Below are positions 1 to 11,265 of a stretch of 64,000 bases of DNA, one piece after another. This stretch comes from Ambrosia x helenae (Eukaryota; Streptophyta; Magnoliopsida; Asterales; Asteraceae): assembly GCA_030844895.1 (NCBI GenBank), contig CM061233.1, positions 90,233,563-90,297,562 on the forward strand. The letters run 5' to 3'. Position 1 is the stretch's first letter. Every line of letters begins with the position of its first letter. The notes beneath the pieces were generated by a model. That model ran no database searches, was not told where the DNA came from, and was given only the letters and a program-made list of their open reading frames with translations. The translations under genes and the position numbers were made by a program.

Positions 1-269
1 CCCAGATGGTCCTCATATTTGCAATAATATTTGTATATGTTATATTTATTTTTTCCAATATAGAAACAATCATTTTTTGATCATTCATCCCACCCTCATT
101 GATGCCCAAATTAATTAGACGTTAGCTATGAGCCGTAGAGCCCTCTACGGCTCGTAGGTAATGATTACAATCATTGGCAATCATACAATCATTGGCAATC
201 ATTACAACAAAGCTGACATGTTCTATAATTTCGTACATAATTAAACACGGCATTTCGTGAATATACTAA
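1..269. other. non-coding flank
   Basis: No supportable gene. A short direct repeat of CAATCATTGGCAAT lies at about 170-205 next to the self-similar words CCTCTACGGCTC. The sequence is AT-rich and has stops in all frames. Confidence 0.5.
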
Positions 270-499
270 CACTCTGTTTCAGAGTTTCATTAAAGGATGA
301 AAGAGAAATGATCTCCCTCCTCTTCCTTTCTCTCCAATTCCTTCCGAATTGGAAAGATTGAAAATCACTCCAAAAACCTCTTTATTATCCCTCTCATCCC
401 CTCCTTTCCCTTCTATAAAAAACTATGGAACACATTTTTTCTCCGCTTCCTTTCCAATCCTTTCTCTTCCATCATTTAATAAAACTCTGGAACAGAGTG
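270..499. mobile_element. Tourist/Harbinger-like MITE
   Basis: The ends form an imperfect terminal inverted repeat: CACTCTGTTTCAGAGTTT at 270 is mirrored by a sequence ending GGAACAGAGTG at 499. Both ends are flanked by the trinucleotide TAA (267-269 and 500-502), the target size and sequence expected for PIF/Harbinger elements. The 230-bp length and lack of coding capacity fit a MITE. The superfamily call rests on the TAA duplication and TIR only. Confidence 0.6.
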
Positions 500-502
500 T
501 AA

Positions 503-1489
503 CTCAACGAAGCTCTATCGAAATTCCATGTATGCGTGCATGCATGCATATATGTATGTGAAATAGAGCTTTCACATGGAATGGGATGGGAGATAACATA
601 ACAATACATGTTATGTACATATATATCATGGCTGCATGTTAGCCTCGGCAGATTGTTTAGCAAGCTCTGCTAGCTCTCTCCATTGAATTCACCGGCTTCA
701 AAACCATGCTTTAGCAAGTTCTGCGAAATCTTGAAGTCCTTTATGTACCTGCACTCCAGAAATAACTAATGCCTCATACATATTGATTACTGTACTACAA
801 AGTTTTATTATAGAATCACATCCTTTACGAAAAATATTATTCAGTAGTAAGAATCTTGGATTATCGTGGCCAATTATTAAGCCACAGGTAGGGTTGGGTC
901 ACCTAATGGGTCAAATGAGGCGCTTTTATAAAAAGTACTTATTGGTTCGGGTCAAAACTGGTTATGACCCAAATGGGCTCGAATTGGAACATGTTTTGGC
1001 GATAAAAAAGTATTGAAGTGGGTTGACCAACTATATTTGTTTTTTATGACGGGTAGAGAAGACTAATAGGTGGTGACGGCTGAGGTGGGGTGTTGTGGCG
1101 GCAGTGGTGATGCTCATGTTGGCAGCAGCTGGTAGGTGGTGGCTACATACATTGGCGGTGGGTGGTGCTGGCCCATTTGGACCCGCTCTAAGTAAACTAA
1201 TTTCATAGGAGTGACTCATTGTGTAATATGAGCGACCCAAATCAACCCATTTAGCTTAAAAATGTTCGGATGATGGAAATAGGACTGGTGAGTATTATTT
1301 AAGATAGCATTCTAACCTGGCCATTTATCACCCACATCGGAAAACCTTCAATCTTGATTTTCTTACATTCCTTACTGAGATCAGTTCCAGTTTGGAATCC
1401 ATTCGGGTAGCACATCGGAAAACTTTAATCTTGATCTTCTTACATTTCTTAAAACGTTTTAGTTATTAGTTATTAGATTTCATTGGATA
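503..1489. other. non-coding interval
   Basis: No gene is visible. Two imperfect copies of a ~40-bp segment containing CACATCGGAAAAC occur at about 1333 and 1412. A GC-richer stretch near 1060-1180 (GGTGG/GCGGC-rich) gives low-complexity open frames that I do not accept as coding. Confidence 0.45.
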
Positions 1490-1740
1490 TCATGAGGCAG
1501 TTGGGGGCACAAGACAGATTGAGGGGCTTGCTGGGACAGATGGTTCATGGCGCTTACAACTACCTGGCCTCCGTATCGCGAGCTCACAGTCGAGTTCCAC
1601 TCGGCTGTGAAGTACAGATCAGGTTTGTTTTTGGAGCCCGGTACATTTTCATTTGCTCTAGGTACGCGGGTTCACAAGATGTCGCTGCCTGCTTTCGCCG
1701 TTGCTACTGGATTATACACTAAGTGCACCGGCGTTTGAGC
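1490..1740 (+). pseudogene. fragment resembling a plant retrotransposon ORF1 protein
   Basis: A short open stretch in one frame reads WPPYRELTVEFHSAV then FALGTRVHKMSLPAFAVATG. I recall this kind of sequence from plant retroelement-associated ORF1 proteins (Athila-type 'ORF-1'), but the identification is from memory of family style and weak. Only about 60 residues survive, without flanking LTRs, so it is a relic. A protein search would settle the family. Confidence 0.35.
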
Positions 1741-2137
1741 AGCTACTGCGAGGGGTCGTCACCGATACCGTTTCTTCTCAGGGGTATCGATTCTTAGATT
1801 GACAGATTTATTGCTTTGTGTTGGTTATGGATAAGCAAAACGATACTCAGACCGTTGCTTTTCTAACAATATTCTAATCAAGCAATGTTTGATTTTTTTA
1901 GGTACAGTAACTTTGCGAGATCATAAAATTGTCTATAACTGATTTGCGAAGTTGACAAAAGCTCAATTGTATTTAACAAAGGCATGAATTAGAGTAAAAA
2001 GTCCCGTTTTTTTAACGACGTTATAAGTTTGTTTCTAACTTTACAAGCTTGATTCACAATTATAACTAAATTTGATGCGTATGCTTGTAATGGTGCAACA
2101 AGCCATTTCAATGTACTTCCAATTTTTCATAGCCTTA
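1741..2137. other. non-coding interval
   Basis: AT-rich, stops in all frames, no repeat structure noticed. It ends where the left arm of the kinase inverted repeat begins. Confidence 0.4.
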
Positions 2138-2289
2138 AAAGTTTTAATCAAACGACTTCAAACATCGATATCTCATCATCTTTGGGTCCATTGATTTGTT
2201 TTGTTGTGAAGCTCTCACAATGGGTAACACAAACCGGTAAATAAGTGTGTGTATATATATATATAAAACCATGCCTTTGATTTGATTTG

Positions 2290-2498
2290 TTTTGGGTCAA
2301 TTGGTTTTGTTTTTCAGCTTGTACATTCATCCATGCCTTTGTTTTGGAAGATGGAATCTGTTGAGGTGGAATCTTTGTATGTTGTGAAATTAAAGCTTGA
2401 GAAGAAGAAGAATAAACATAAAAAATGTAATAGCATTGGATGTTGGAGCTGGTTGAAATCAATTGGTACTTGTGTTTCTCCAACATCTAAGGTTCAAG

Positions 2499-2580
<82 letters not shown>

Positions 2581-3330
2581 GGAGAAGAAGAATAAACATA
2601 AAAAATGTGATGAGACTAGCACTGGATATTGGAGCAGGTTGAAATTGATTAGCAGATGTGCTTCTTCAAGATCTAAGGTTGGTACTTCAATCTGTGGAAT
2701 CAGCACTCACACAGGTAAACTCATTTATCCCTTTAAATTTTTGTATTTTTTTTCTTTTTGCATGAATGTTAATTTTTCTAATTGTTTCTTGAATCTTAGG
2801 GGTTGTTGTAATGTTGTTTTTAGTGTTTGTTATATATGCAAGAATGTTAATTTTTTTTTTTAATTCTCTTGAATCTTTAGTGGCTTTTTATTGCTTTAAT
2901 GTTGTTTGTTTTTATCAAGAACTCTTGTATTGAGTTTAGGTTTAAATCCAAGTTTATGATTGAATTTAGTATTTTTTTTTTCATGCAATCTAGGAATTGA
3001 ATGATTGATGTTTGTTTTTGCATTCTAAATAGAAAGTAAATAGACAAACGATACAAGCAAAGATCAACGTGGTTCAAGTAGTGTCATCAACAACCACAAG
3101 TGCAGGAGAAAACGTTTCATCCACTCAAAAACTAGAAGATGAAATTAAAGTGGCTTCTCGCCTTCGGAAATTTGCTTTTAATGATTTGAAATTGGCGACA
3201 CAAAATTTTAGACGCGAAAGTATTCTTGGTGAAGGAGGGTTTGGTTCTGTATTTAAAGGATGGATTGAAGAAAATGGGTCTGCACCAGTTAAACTGGGCA
3301 TAGGGCTCACAGTTGCTGTCAAAATGCTGA
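2290..3330 (+). pseudogene. RLCK subfamily VII (PBS1-like) kinase N-terminal fragment, left arm
   Basis: Family members are cytoplasmic receptor-like kinases acting downstream of cell-surface immune receptors. Here only the N-terminal part is present. Exon 1 exists twice in tandem (GCWSWLKSIGTC near 2441-2475 and GYWSRLKLISRCASSRSKV near 2623-2680), separated by the AAT tract. The second copy ends at a plausible donor (CACACAG then GTAAAC, ~2716). Exon 2 follows an AG at ~3032 and reads LRKFAFNDLKLATQNF, the glycine-rich loop GEGGFGSVFKGW, and the VAVK lysine motif, then stops matching at ~3330, before the helix-C and catalytic loop. A TAG in the first codons of exon 2 (about 3040) and a lost base near 3070 break the frame. 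It cannot encode a kinase. Confidence 0.8.
2499..2577. repeat. (AAT)n trinucleotide microsatellite
   Basis: About 25 uninterrupted AAT units sit between the two exon-1 copies of the left arm. The matching place in the right arm (4195-4215) holds only about four or five units with a TTG interruption. In one frame it would encode an asparagine run. Confidence 0.95.
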
Positions 3331-3442
3331 ATCATGACGAACCAGCCACTCTTTGTGGCCTTGAAGTCCCGAAAGATGAATCAACCCGGGCTTCAAGCAA
3401 TATTTGGAGGGGTATTCTTGACAGCATCTTTAATAGTTTTAA

Positions 3443-4420
3443 TAGTTTTGACAACAACTGTGAGCCATGTGCCCGATTTAGCTGGTGGAGTCCCATTTTC
3501 TTCAATCCATCCTTTAAATACAGAACCAAACCCTCCTTCACAAAGAAGACTTTCGCATTTAACATTTTGTGTCGCCAATTTCAAATCAATAAAAGCAAAT
3601 TTCCGAAGGCGAGAAGCCACTTTTATTTCATCTTCTAGTTTTTGAGTGGATGAAACGCTTTCTCCTGTACTTGTGGTTGTTGATGACACTACTTGAACTA
3701 CCGGTTGATCTTTGCTTGTATCGTTTGTTGATTTACTTTCTATTTAGAATGCAAAAACAAACATCAATTATTCAATTCCTAAATTGCGTGAAAAAAATAC
3801 TAAATTCAATCATAAACTAGGATTAAAACTCTTAACTCAATACAAGAGTTTTTGATAACAACAAACAACATTAAAGCAATAAAAAGCCACTAAAGATTCA
3901 AGAGAATTAAAAAAATTAACATTCTTGCATATATAACAAACACTAGAAACAACATTACAACAACCCCTAACCATTTAAGATTCAAGAAACAATTAGAAAA
4001 ATTAACATTCATGCAAAAAGAAAAAAAAATACAAATATTTAAAGGGATAAATGAATTTACTTGTATGAGTGCTGATTCCACAGATCGAAGTACCAACCTT
4101 AGATCTTGAAGAAATACATCTGCTAATCAATTTTAACCTGCTCCAATATCCAGTGCTAGTCTCATCACATTTTTTATGTTTATTCTTCTTCTCCTTGTTA
4201 TTATTGTTATTATCTTGAACCTTAGATGTTGAAGACAAGTACCAATTGATTTCAACCAGCTCCAAACATCCAATGCTATTACATTTTTTATGTTTATTCT
4301 TTTCTTCTCAAGCTTTGATTTCACAACATGCAAAGATTCCACCTCAACAGATTCCATCTTCCAAAACAAAGGCATGGATGAAAGTACAAGCTGAAAAACA
4401 AAAAAATTGGACCCAAAACA
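3443..4420 (-). pseudogene. RLCK-VII kinase N-terminal fragment, right (inverted) arm
   Basis: On the minus strand this arm repeats the same exon 1-exon 1-intron-exon 2 order. Exon 2 (about 3729 down to 3443) lacks the premature TAG of the other arm and keeps VVQVVSSTTTSTGESVS and KFAFIDLKLATQN, but the glycine-rich loop has CEGG in place of GEGG and VAVK has become VVVK. The match ends in a duplicated ACTATTAAA-rich piece at ~3415-3445. The first exon copies lie at about 4275-4225 and 4150-4075. Different lesions in each arm mean they decayed independently after the inverted duplication. Confidence 0.75.
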
Positions 4421-4562
4421 AATCAAATCATAGGAATGGTTATATATATACTTATTTACGGGTTTGTGTTACACATTGTGAGAGCTTCACAACAAAACAA
4501 ATCAATGGACCCAAGGATGATAAGGTATCGATGTTCGAAGTCGTTTGACTAAAACTATTAAA

Positions 4563-5030
4563 GATGCTGTCAAAATGCTGAATCATGACGAACCAGCCAC
4601 AAAGAGTGGTTGGTGAACACAATCTTGTTAAATGGGCTAAACCACATTTAAGAGAAAGGAGGAGGTTTTATAAGCTAATAGGCGGCTTAAGGGTGATATA
4701 AAGGGAGCCCAGAAAGTGGCCAGCTAGCAACTCGTCGCCTAAGCCGAGACTCAAAAGTCCGACCATTTATGTGTGAAGTTGTTGAATCTTTAAAGCCATT
4801 GGCAGCTCATCATATTACTTCTAGACAGTCCAATCTGAACGGGTTGGGTCGAGCTCAAATGGCCTAAGCATTGCTCGTATTCAAAATGGGTCTTTTTCAA
4901 GAAACGGGTCACAACATCCAAGAAGCCACTTAATATCAAGTAACTCACCCAAGCCCAACGAAAAGGCAGCCTTTAGGAGCCCAGATGAACTTTACTTCAA
5001 GATGATCCACTCCTACACCATTGATGGAGT
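4563..5030 (+). pseudogene. RLCK-VII kinase C-terminal exon remnant
   Basis: It begins with a ~35-bp direct copy of sequence also present at 3318-3353 (GCTGTCAAAATGCTGAATC). From 4605 a kinase C-lobe end follows in broken frames: EHNLVKWAKPHLRERRRFYKL, then KGAQKVA, then MCEVVESLKPL near 4770-4800. These match the subdomain XI region of RLCK-VII kinases. A tail reading PSPTKR near 4950 fits the variable C-terminus. The catalytic middle of the kinase is absent from the window. The order (N-terminal half, inverted N-terminal half, C-terminal end) suggests one original gene split by a foldback duplication with loss of the centre. Confidence 0.65.
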
Positions 5031-5705
5031 TCATAAACAATGGTAATTTTATCTATGTTTATCATTTAGAGGGAAGGAAGAAATAATTTGATGTTAAATT
5101 CTTATATGGGGTGATTCAAGCAAATACAACAAAGAGGAACTCTTGTTGATGAAGTCACAACTACACTCTGAAAAAAAAGATGATAGGGATTATTCTTTCA
5201 CATTTTAAGTTTTAGATTTCATAATACTCTTTGCTAAAACCATTTATATTTAATGCAGAAAATAGAAAGGCTAAGTGCAACATTGCACTCACATGATTCT
5301 CAGCCATCAAACAAACATGTAAATTATGCTGAAGATAGGTTTGAACCTCACGGTCTCTTTATGTTTTTTGCACTTCCATGCTGGAATTTAATTGGTAACA
5401 CATGCTTTGGACCATAAATATATAGTTTTACATAATCAAATTATTTTCTTGTGACCATGAGAACTGTTAGGGAAAACTCATGGCCACCCATCAATACCCT
5501 GAATTTATTATTTGAATCTGAGACCTCTGCAGGATAAGTGTATATAAATATATATTTTATGGTTAAAATAGTTTTTTCTTATCTTGTATAGGGAGATACT
5601 AAGAGAATACTATCATAAACAAAGAATGTTGGAGGATTCCTAACCTTTGAGGATTTTCCTGAGAGAACTAAAAGGTAAAGTAACTTGTTAATATATATAT
5701 ATATA
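5031..5705. other. non-coding interval
   Basis: No gene seen. It ends in a TA-dinucleotide run (about 5690-5705) that forms the left border of the next MITE. Confidence 0.4.
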
Positions 5706-6097
5706 GGGTAGGGATTCTAGGAGAACCAACCCCTATTTGAGAACTGAGAGAACCATTCTAGGCCACACATTTCATATACAGGCAAAAAAAAAAAAATTTT
5801 TTTTTTTTGCTTTAATCGCACATTTTTATGCAAGGAATTTTTTTTTTTGAATTTTATTTTCATTTATACATATGTGTATATGGCAATTATACATATGTGT
5901 ATATAGCAATTATACATGTGTGTATATAGCATTTTTCAGCTATACATATGTGTATATTTCAGCTATACATATGTGTATATTTCAGTTATACATATGTGTA
6001 TATTGCATTATACATATGTGTATAATACAATTATACACATGTGTATATTGGAAAAAAATTAAAATTTTTTTTCCTTGCATATAAAGCAGCGATTTTT

Positions 6098-6134
<37 letters not shown>

Positions 6135-6212
6135 CCTTAGAGAAATTTGTGGTCCAGAATGGTTCTCACAGTTCTCAATTTAGAAAAAAGGTTCTCATTT
6201 GAACCAAATCCT
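5706..6212. mobile_element. TA-flanked foldback MITE with a palindromic minisatellite core
   Basis: Both outer borders are (TA)n runs. The terminal segments are inverted: the left side reads GAGAACTGAGAGAACCATTCT at ~5739 and the right side complements it (GAATGGTTCTCACAGTTCTC at ~6155). The middle (5865-6050) holds about eight copies of a TATACATATGTGTATA-type near-palindrome at 20-25-bp spacing, bordered by poly-T/poly-A runs. No coding capacity. The element resembles that at 23635-24043. Confidence 0.65.
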
Positions 6213-6230
6213 ATATATATATATATATAT

Positions 6231-6750
6231 AGTGGAGAGTTCAAATAAGAAAAATTTTCTAGTAAGAAAAAAAGAAGAAATTTAAACTAATAGAATTCTT
6301 CCATTTAATAGTTGTATTTAATGTTAAATAAATTTTTAAGTTTTTGTAACTCACGTAAACTAGTTAAATAAATGAAATCATAATTCTTTTTCAAATATAT
6401 ATAGTGAAGAGTTCAAATGAGAAAAATTTTCTTGTAAAAAGAATAAGAAGAAATTTAAACCAATAGAATTCTTCCATTTAATAGTTGTATTTAATGTTAA
6501 ATAAATTTTTAAGTTTTTGTAACTCTCATAAACTAGTTAAATAAATGAAATCAAAGTTCTTCTTCAAATATATATAAGGGAGAGTTCAAATGAGAAGAAA
6601 TTTTCATGTAAGAAGAAAAACAAGAAATTTAAACCAATAGAATTCTTCCCTTTAATAGTTGTATTTAATGTTAAATAAATTTTTAAGTTTTTGTAACTTC
6701 CATAAACTAGTTAAATAAATGAAATCATAATTCTTTTTCAAATATATATC
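6231..6750. repeat. 172-bp tandem repeat, three copies
   Basis: Three head-to-tail copies begin with AGTGGAGAGTTCAAAT (6231), AGTGAAGAGTTCAAAT (6403) and AGGGAGAGTTCAAAT (6577); each contains AATAGAATTCTTCC and ends in TTTTTCAAATATATA. Unit lengths are about 172, 174 and 173 bp. Nothing coding. Confidence 0.9.
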
Positions 6751-6771
6751 TTTAAAGCAAATATCTATCTA

Positions 6772-7325
6772 TCTATATATATAAAAGAAAACGTATAGGC
6801 TGACGTGGCGTGCAATGGAGGCTTCAACCTTTCCTTGAGAGTGCCACGTGGCATCATAATGGAGAGTTTTTGATGTTTTTGAATTGTTTCATTTTTAATT
6901 AAATTGAGTTATTTTAGGAAAAAAAGTATTTAAAAATAAATTTAAATTTTTCTCTCTTATATTTCCTCCCATAATGTTTAAACGTTTATATGTTTTATAT
7001 ACGAGATTTTTAACGAAAAAAATTACACCAAATTAACGAGCGTTTTATTATCCTTCCAACGAGTACCATAGTGCTAAATAAAAAACGGAGAAAAAATTGA
7101 CTATTTTTTTGTGGGTTTCGTTCATACAGGAAAAAAACACACAAAGTGTTCATGTTATCACATAAAATTAGATTTTGTGGGGAATATGAGTTATTGCTGA
7201 TTAGAATACTATGAACATGCAACGATTGAAAGATTTTGTGGTTAGTTAACTTGAGCCATTTGCAATAGGTTATCACGTAAAATTAGATTTTTCAACCCCG
7301 GGACCCTCCCGGGGTAATCAGCTAG
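6772..7325 (+). mobile_element. non-autonomous Helitron
   Basis: The 5' end is TCTATATATATAAAAG, preceded by A (6771). The 3' end is CTAG (7322-7325), followed by T (7326), so the insertion is between A and T as expected for Helitrons. Eight bases before the CTAG end is a perfect GC hairpin: CCCCGGGA (7296-7303), loop CCC, TCCCGGGG (7307-7314). There are no terminal inverted repeats or target duplications. The 554-bp body has no Rep/helicase, so the copy depends on a partner in trans. Start could shift by 4 or 8 bases because of the TCTA repeat. Confidence 0.8.
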
Positions 7326-7329
7326 TAAT

Positions 7330-7510
7330 TTATATTGTAGGATAAAGTTCGGTATGTGTAGGATAAATGTTGGATGAATTTCTACATGTGTAGGATAAAC
7401 CTAATGATAATTTCGATATGTGTAGGATAAAAATATGATAATTTCGATGTGTGTAGGGTGAATTTTGATATGTGTAGGACAGGTTTTGATATGTGTAAGA
7501 TAAAATATAC
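7330..7510. repeat. GATATGTGTAGGATAAA minisatellite
   Basis: About seven diverged copies of a word close to TATGTGTAGGATAAA occur at 25-35-bp spacing directly downstream of the Helitron. No open frame. Confidence 0.7.
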
Positions 7511-8673
7511 TAAAAGTAATTAATTGAATAATTAATGTGAAATGAGTTAAAGTATTTAATGTTATTTATTCCTTCTCTTCTTAAATTAAAATTCTTCTCA
7601 AATGATCCTCCCCATATATATATATATATACTATATTAATAAGTATATAGCAAGGGTAGAATGGGCATTTAACCAAAAACTCTTAATTACAAGCATTAAG
7701 GCATAATGTACAACAACACATTGCATCCCATGTTGAAAATTCTTAATTACAACAATTAAAGCATAATGTACAATAAGATAATGCACCCCATTGTCTACCA
7801 AACCCAAATCCAAACCCACACAAGAAAACAAAGATCCAACCCAAAAAGAAAACTTCTCTGCTCGAAGTTGACCTGTAGGTCCTTTTCCTGTATACGCTAT
7901 TCAGTACAAAAGAAGAAAACTTCTCACATGCTTTCTTTGCTTTCTGAACAACATATACACCAAGGAAGATAAGATCTATAATCCATGTGAGAAGTAAGTT
8001 TATCCAATGGCTGAGGTAGGTTTTTGTTCGATCCGTGTGTGAAGTGCAGGTAATCGACAGCTAAAGATGGGGTTTCTTGTCCCCTGTTCAATTGGCGCCA
8101 AATCTTTATTTTCCTCTATTAAATCAAGCCTTAATATCATTGAGTTCATCCATGTTCTGTTCTCTGTCCGTATATGGGTAATTCTTCTTGATGTTTAGAT
8201 ATTTCAATTTTTTTCTTGAATTGTTTCAAATTGTAAATTGTTTTAGTTTTATATTGGTTTGGTTGTAAAAAGGAGTTTTTGAGTTGTATATTAGGATGGG
8301 GATGGAGTGTTTAAATTGGGGATGGATTGTCTAAGTTGTATATTGGATAGGTTGTAAAGATGGGGATAGATTGTTAAAATTAGGAAGCCATTTGATGTAA
8401 TTTGGGATAAGTATTATAATGTTTGCTAATTATCTATGTTGTTTTTATGTGCATTACTGTTACCCAACTTTGAGATTTCTAAGGATAACATGGCATTGCT
8501 AACACATTTAGACACAAAGGTGAATTTTTAAAACCTGTTTAGTCAAGTAAGCATTGTTGATTCGTGTCACATGTTAGGACTTGGCTTGACAAACTATGGA
8601 CTTGGCTGCAATAATGGGTTTAATAGCGCATCGTGCTACATTTCTGTTTCAAAATTTGATCACTATAAGCAGT
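7511..8673. other. non-coding interval before the gypsy element
   Basis: Contains a TA run (7613-7630), then a ~58-bp tandem duplication (7680-7738 and 7739-7795, both with AAAGCATAATGTACAA-like sequence), then gene-like but unrecognised sequence at 7800-8170 that may be leader or captured exon material. The segment from ~7631 resembles the start of some plant Helitrons but lacks the TC terminus, so I do not call it. The last five bases (8674-8678, TTTAT) are the left target duplication of the gypsy element. Confidence 0.45.
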
Positions 8674-8678
8674 TTTAT

Positions 8679-11262
8679 TGTGACACCCGGCATGTTCGGC
8701 TTAAACATATTAGTAACATCTAAGTCTACCTTAGCGAGAAACGTTTATAAACAAACTTAACTGGGTTAGTTGAGTCGGGTCAAGTTAGGATTGTCCAGGG
8801 TACAATGATCTGGAGGATCATTGGGAGTCGTTTTGGTAATACACTAGTACCGGGTTCCGTTGTTGGTGACATTACATGAACTAATTAAGTATATGTGTAG
8901 ATTATGGGTCGTGTGGTGGATTATATACATAGATGTGTTTAAATGATGTGTAAACGATTATCTGTGCCTTAATGTGTTAAATATAGACTATGGATGCATG
9001 CTTATGTGTTAAGATGTGTTAGAATGCGTTAAACACGACAAACTGGAAAACTTGTAAAAGTGGCTTCTGGTTCAACCATCGAGTGGTCGAAGGAGAAGTT
9101 GCAGCTGGTTCGACCCATTGTTGGATGGGCGAACCAGGGAAGTGGAGTTGAAGAATTCCCTTCGACCTGGACAAGTCTCATTCGACCCTGTGAAAGGGGC
9201 GAAGGAGACCACCTTCGACCAATCAATTGGTGCGAAGGAGGATCAGTATAAATACCAACCTTAGTCATTTTGCATCATTTCACAAACCCTAGCCGTCCCA
9301 AAACACTCTCAAACGACCTAAAACGCTAAGGAAGGAGTTTTTGCTCTTCTTTTTCATAATCTAACCTATCCACATCATCTAAACAAGAATCCAAGGTGTG
9401 TTCATAATCCTAAACCTTTTAAAAGCATTTTGATTCGTTTTCATCTAACCCTAATTGTCCGGATCTGTTTTAAGGGTGTTTTATGATTAAAAACCTTTCA
9501 AACATCTTTCTAAAACAAAACCCTATCATTTAACATGAGTTTTCATAATAAATAACATGTGTTAATTGAGTATTATGTGGTGTAATGTGTTATTCAATGC
9601 TTTGCTGCTTTATCTATGTTAGAGACATGATGTAGGATTGCTTTTAATGCTGATTGATTGTTGTTTAGGGTTAGAATCGATTGGATGATGATATTATGTG
9701 TAAATTGGGGATTTTGACGAATCTAGACGTAACATGTGGTGTTTATAATCAATAGAACCCATGGGGATGATCGGATGATCGACAAACTGAGTATTTTAAG
9801 TCAAACATGAGTCGATTTCAAAAGTTTCCAAATTGGGTAAAGATTTCATGCATGAAAGTGACGTTTCCATAATTTTTGCCATTTTGGGAAAGGGCTGAAA
9901 CGGATATGGTTTGGGGCAAAATCAGTGGGGTTTTGTTAGGATAACATAATCATGTTTGACTGCTGTGATTGGTGATGTTTCGAGTCGTTTTAAATGTGTC
10001 TTAAGCGTTTTTAGGCAAAATAGAACAACAGGGGCGAACCTGGCCTCCTTCGACCAGTCGAAGGTGCGAAGGAGGAATCCCAGGGTCGAACCAGGCTTTT
10101 CAGTGGGCGAACGTGGCAAAACGTGCGAAGGAAGCATCAAACGGTCGAACGAGAGGTAAAACGGGCGAAGGAGAGTAAAAAGGTGCGAAGGAGACCTTAA
10201 ACTGACTGGTTCGACCGTTCTGATGCAGAAATGAGATTTTTGATACAAACTAAGTGTTTTATGCTTGAACCTTGCGTGTAATCTATGTGTACTTGATTAG
10301 TTAGGGTAATGGGTCACCAACGGGATGTCGGGTCGGTCTAGTGTGTCGGTTAAACATTTAAACACGTTTTAAAACATACTTGGTTATGATCTGGACAATC
10401 GGGGGCTAGATAACCTTATGGTTATTAGTCGGAACACTTATGTGAACATTTTGATAGATCTCCGGTAGAAGGATTATCAAGGGCTAAACATCTTTACTTA
10501 TATTTGAAGAACGCTATCTAAGGTGAGTTCACGGCCCCACTTTTACTGCTTTAACTTTGGGGGAGAAAACATGCGCTAAACTGTTTTGGTAACATATGTC
10601 ATACTATGGTTTTAACTTATTATTGCTATACGATTTTTTGGAAAGTCCCGGGGGAAACCATGAATGTGCGGGTTTGCACAACGGGGGAAATATGGATAGA
10701 TCTATTGGGCGTGACCTGCCCCACTCGTCGGCTTGGAGGGCCGGGCGGGTGCATATTGTCTCGAACAGGTACATTGGTATCATGCTGAACATACGGGCTG
10801 CTTAAACATGCTGAACATTGCTAAACGTGTCTAGTAATGGTTTCCAATCGTAGTAGTAATGAAACATACGCCTAGCTAGCGTACTTGGTAACATTGACAT
10901 AGTATGGGCATGGTAACACTTTGGTAACATTTTTGAACAAACCTGTGAACTCACCAGCATTATATGTTGACATCTTTTGGCATGTTTTTCTCAGGTCGCT
11001 AAGGTAGCAATGAATGGAACTAGGCGCACGGGTCTGCATTGGCGTTTAGATTTTAGTGCACGTTCTGTAATAAGTGTCTTGAATACTTGGGAACACTGTT
11101 TTGTAGAGATTAAATTCTTTAAATGCTTCCGCTGGTTAAATTAATGGTTATGTTTGTTTACGTTTTTCATATAGAGTTGTTTATTGTGATCGTTGACTTG
11201 GATCCTGGTTTGTCATGCGCCTCGCGGTAAAACCCCGCAAGTGGAAATTTGAGGGTGTGACA
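8679..11262 (+). repeat. 5' LTR of the gypsy element
   Basis: 2584 bp, beginning TGTGACACCC and ending GGGTGTGACA, the usual TG...CA with short inverted ends. Holds the promoter (TATA at 9247) and two clusters of short GTGCGAAGGAG / TTCGACC words (about 9070-9245 and 10020-10215). No coding sequence; small open frames in it are not convincing. Confidence 0.93.
9247..9254 (+). promoter_or_regulatory. TATA box of the 5' LTR
   Basis: TATAAATA is followed about 30 bp later by a CA-rich probable start region (CATCATTTCACAAACCCTAG). The equivalent in the 3' LTR is at 17135-17142. It would drive the genomic RNA; the element's U3 is then about 590 bp and the R/U5 part about 2 kb. Confidence 0.6.
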
Positions 11263-11265
11263 GAT

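Larger units (their letters stand above)
2138..4562. repeat. long inverted repeat (foldback) of RLCK-VII kinase N-terminal exons
   Basis: The left arm (about 2138-3325) is the reverse complement of the right arm (about 3443-4562) with a ~117-bp spacer. Landmarks pair in order: ATCAAACGACTTCAAACATCG at the outer left edge with its complement at 4530-4557, the two exon-1-like blocks, the intron, and the kinase exon. By eye the arms are roughly 90% or more identical; the left arm is longer mainly because an AAT microsatellite has expanded in it. Transcription across the locus from either side would give a hairpin with ~1.1-kb arms. Confidence 0.85.

Noticed and set aside
2494..2706. Poly-leucine open frame antisense to the AAT tract
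   Set aside because: Produced entirely by reading the microsatellite backwards.
5872..6084. Open frame of Tyr/Cys/Val repeats
   Set aside because: Translation of the TATACATATGTGTATA minisatellite in the MITE core; not a gene.
10596..10805. Small open frames inside the gypsy LTRs (repeated at 18364-18573)
   Set aside because: Present in both LTRs, overlapping in three frames, with no start context or domain; they follow LTR composition.
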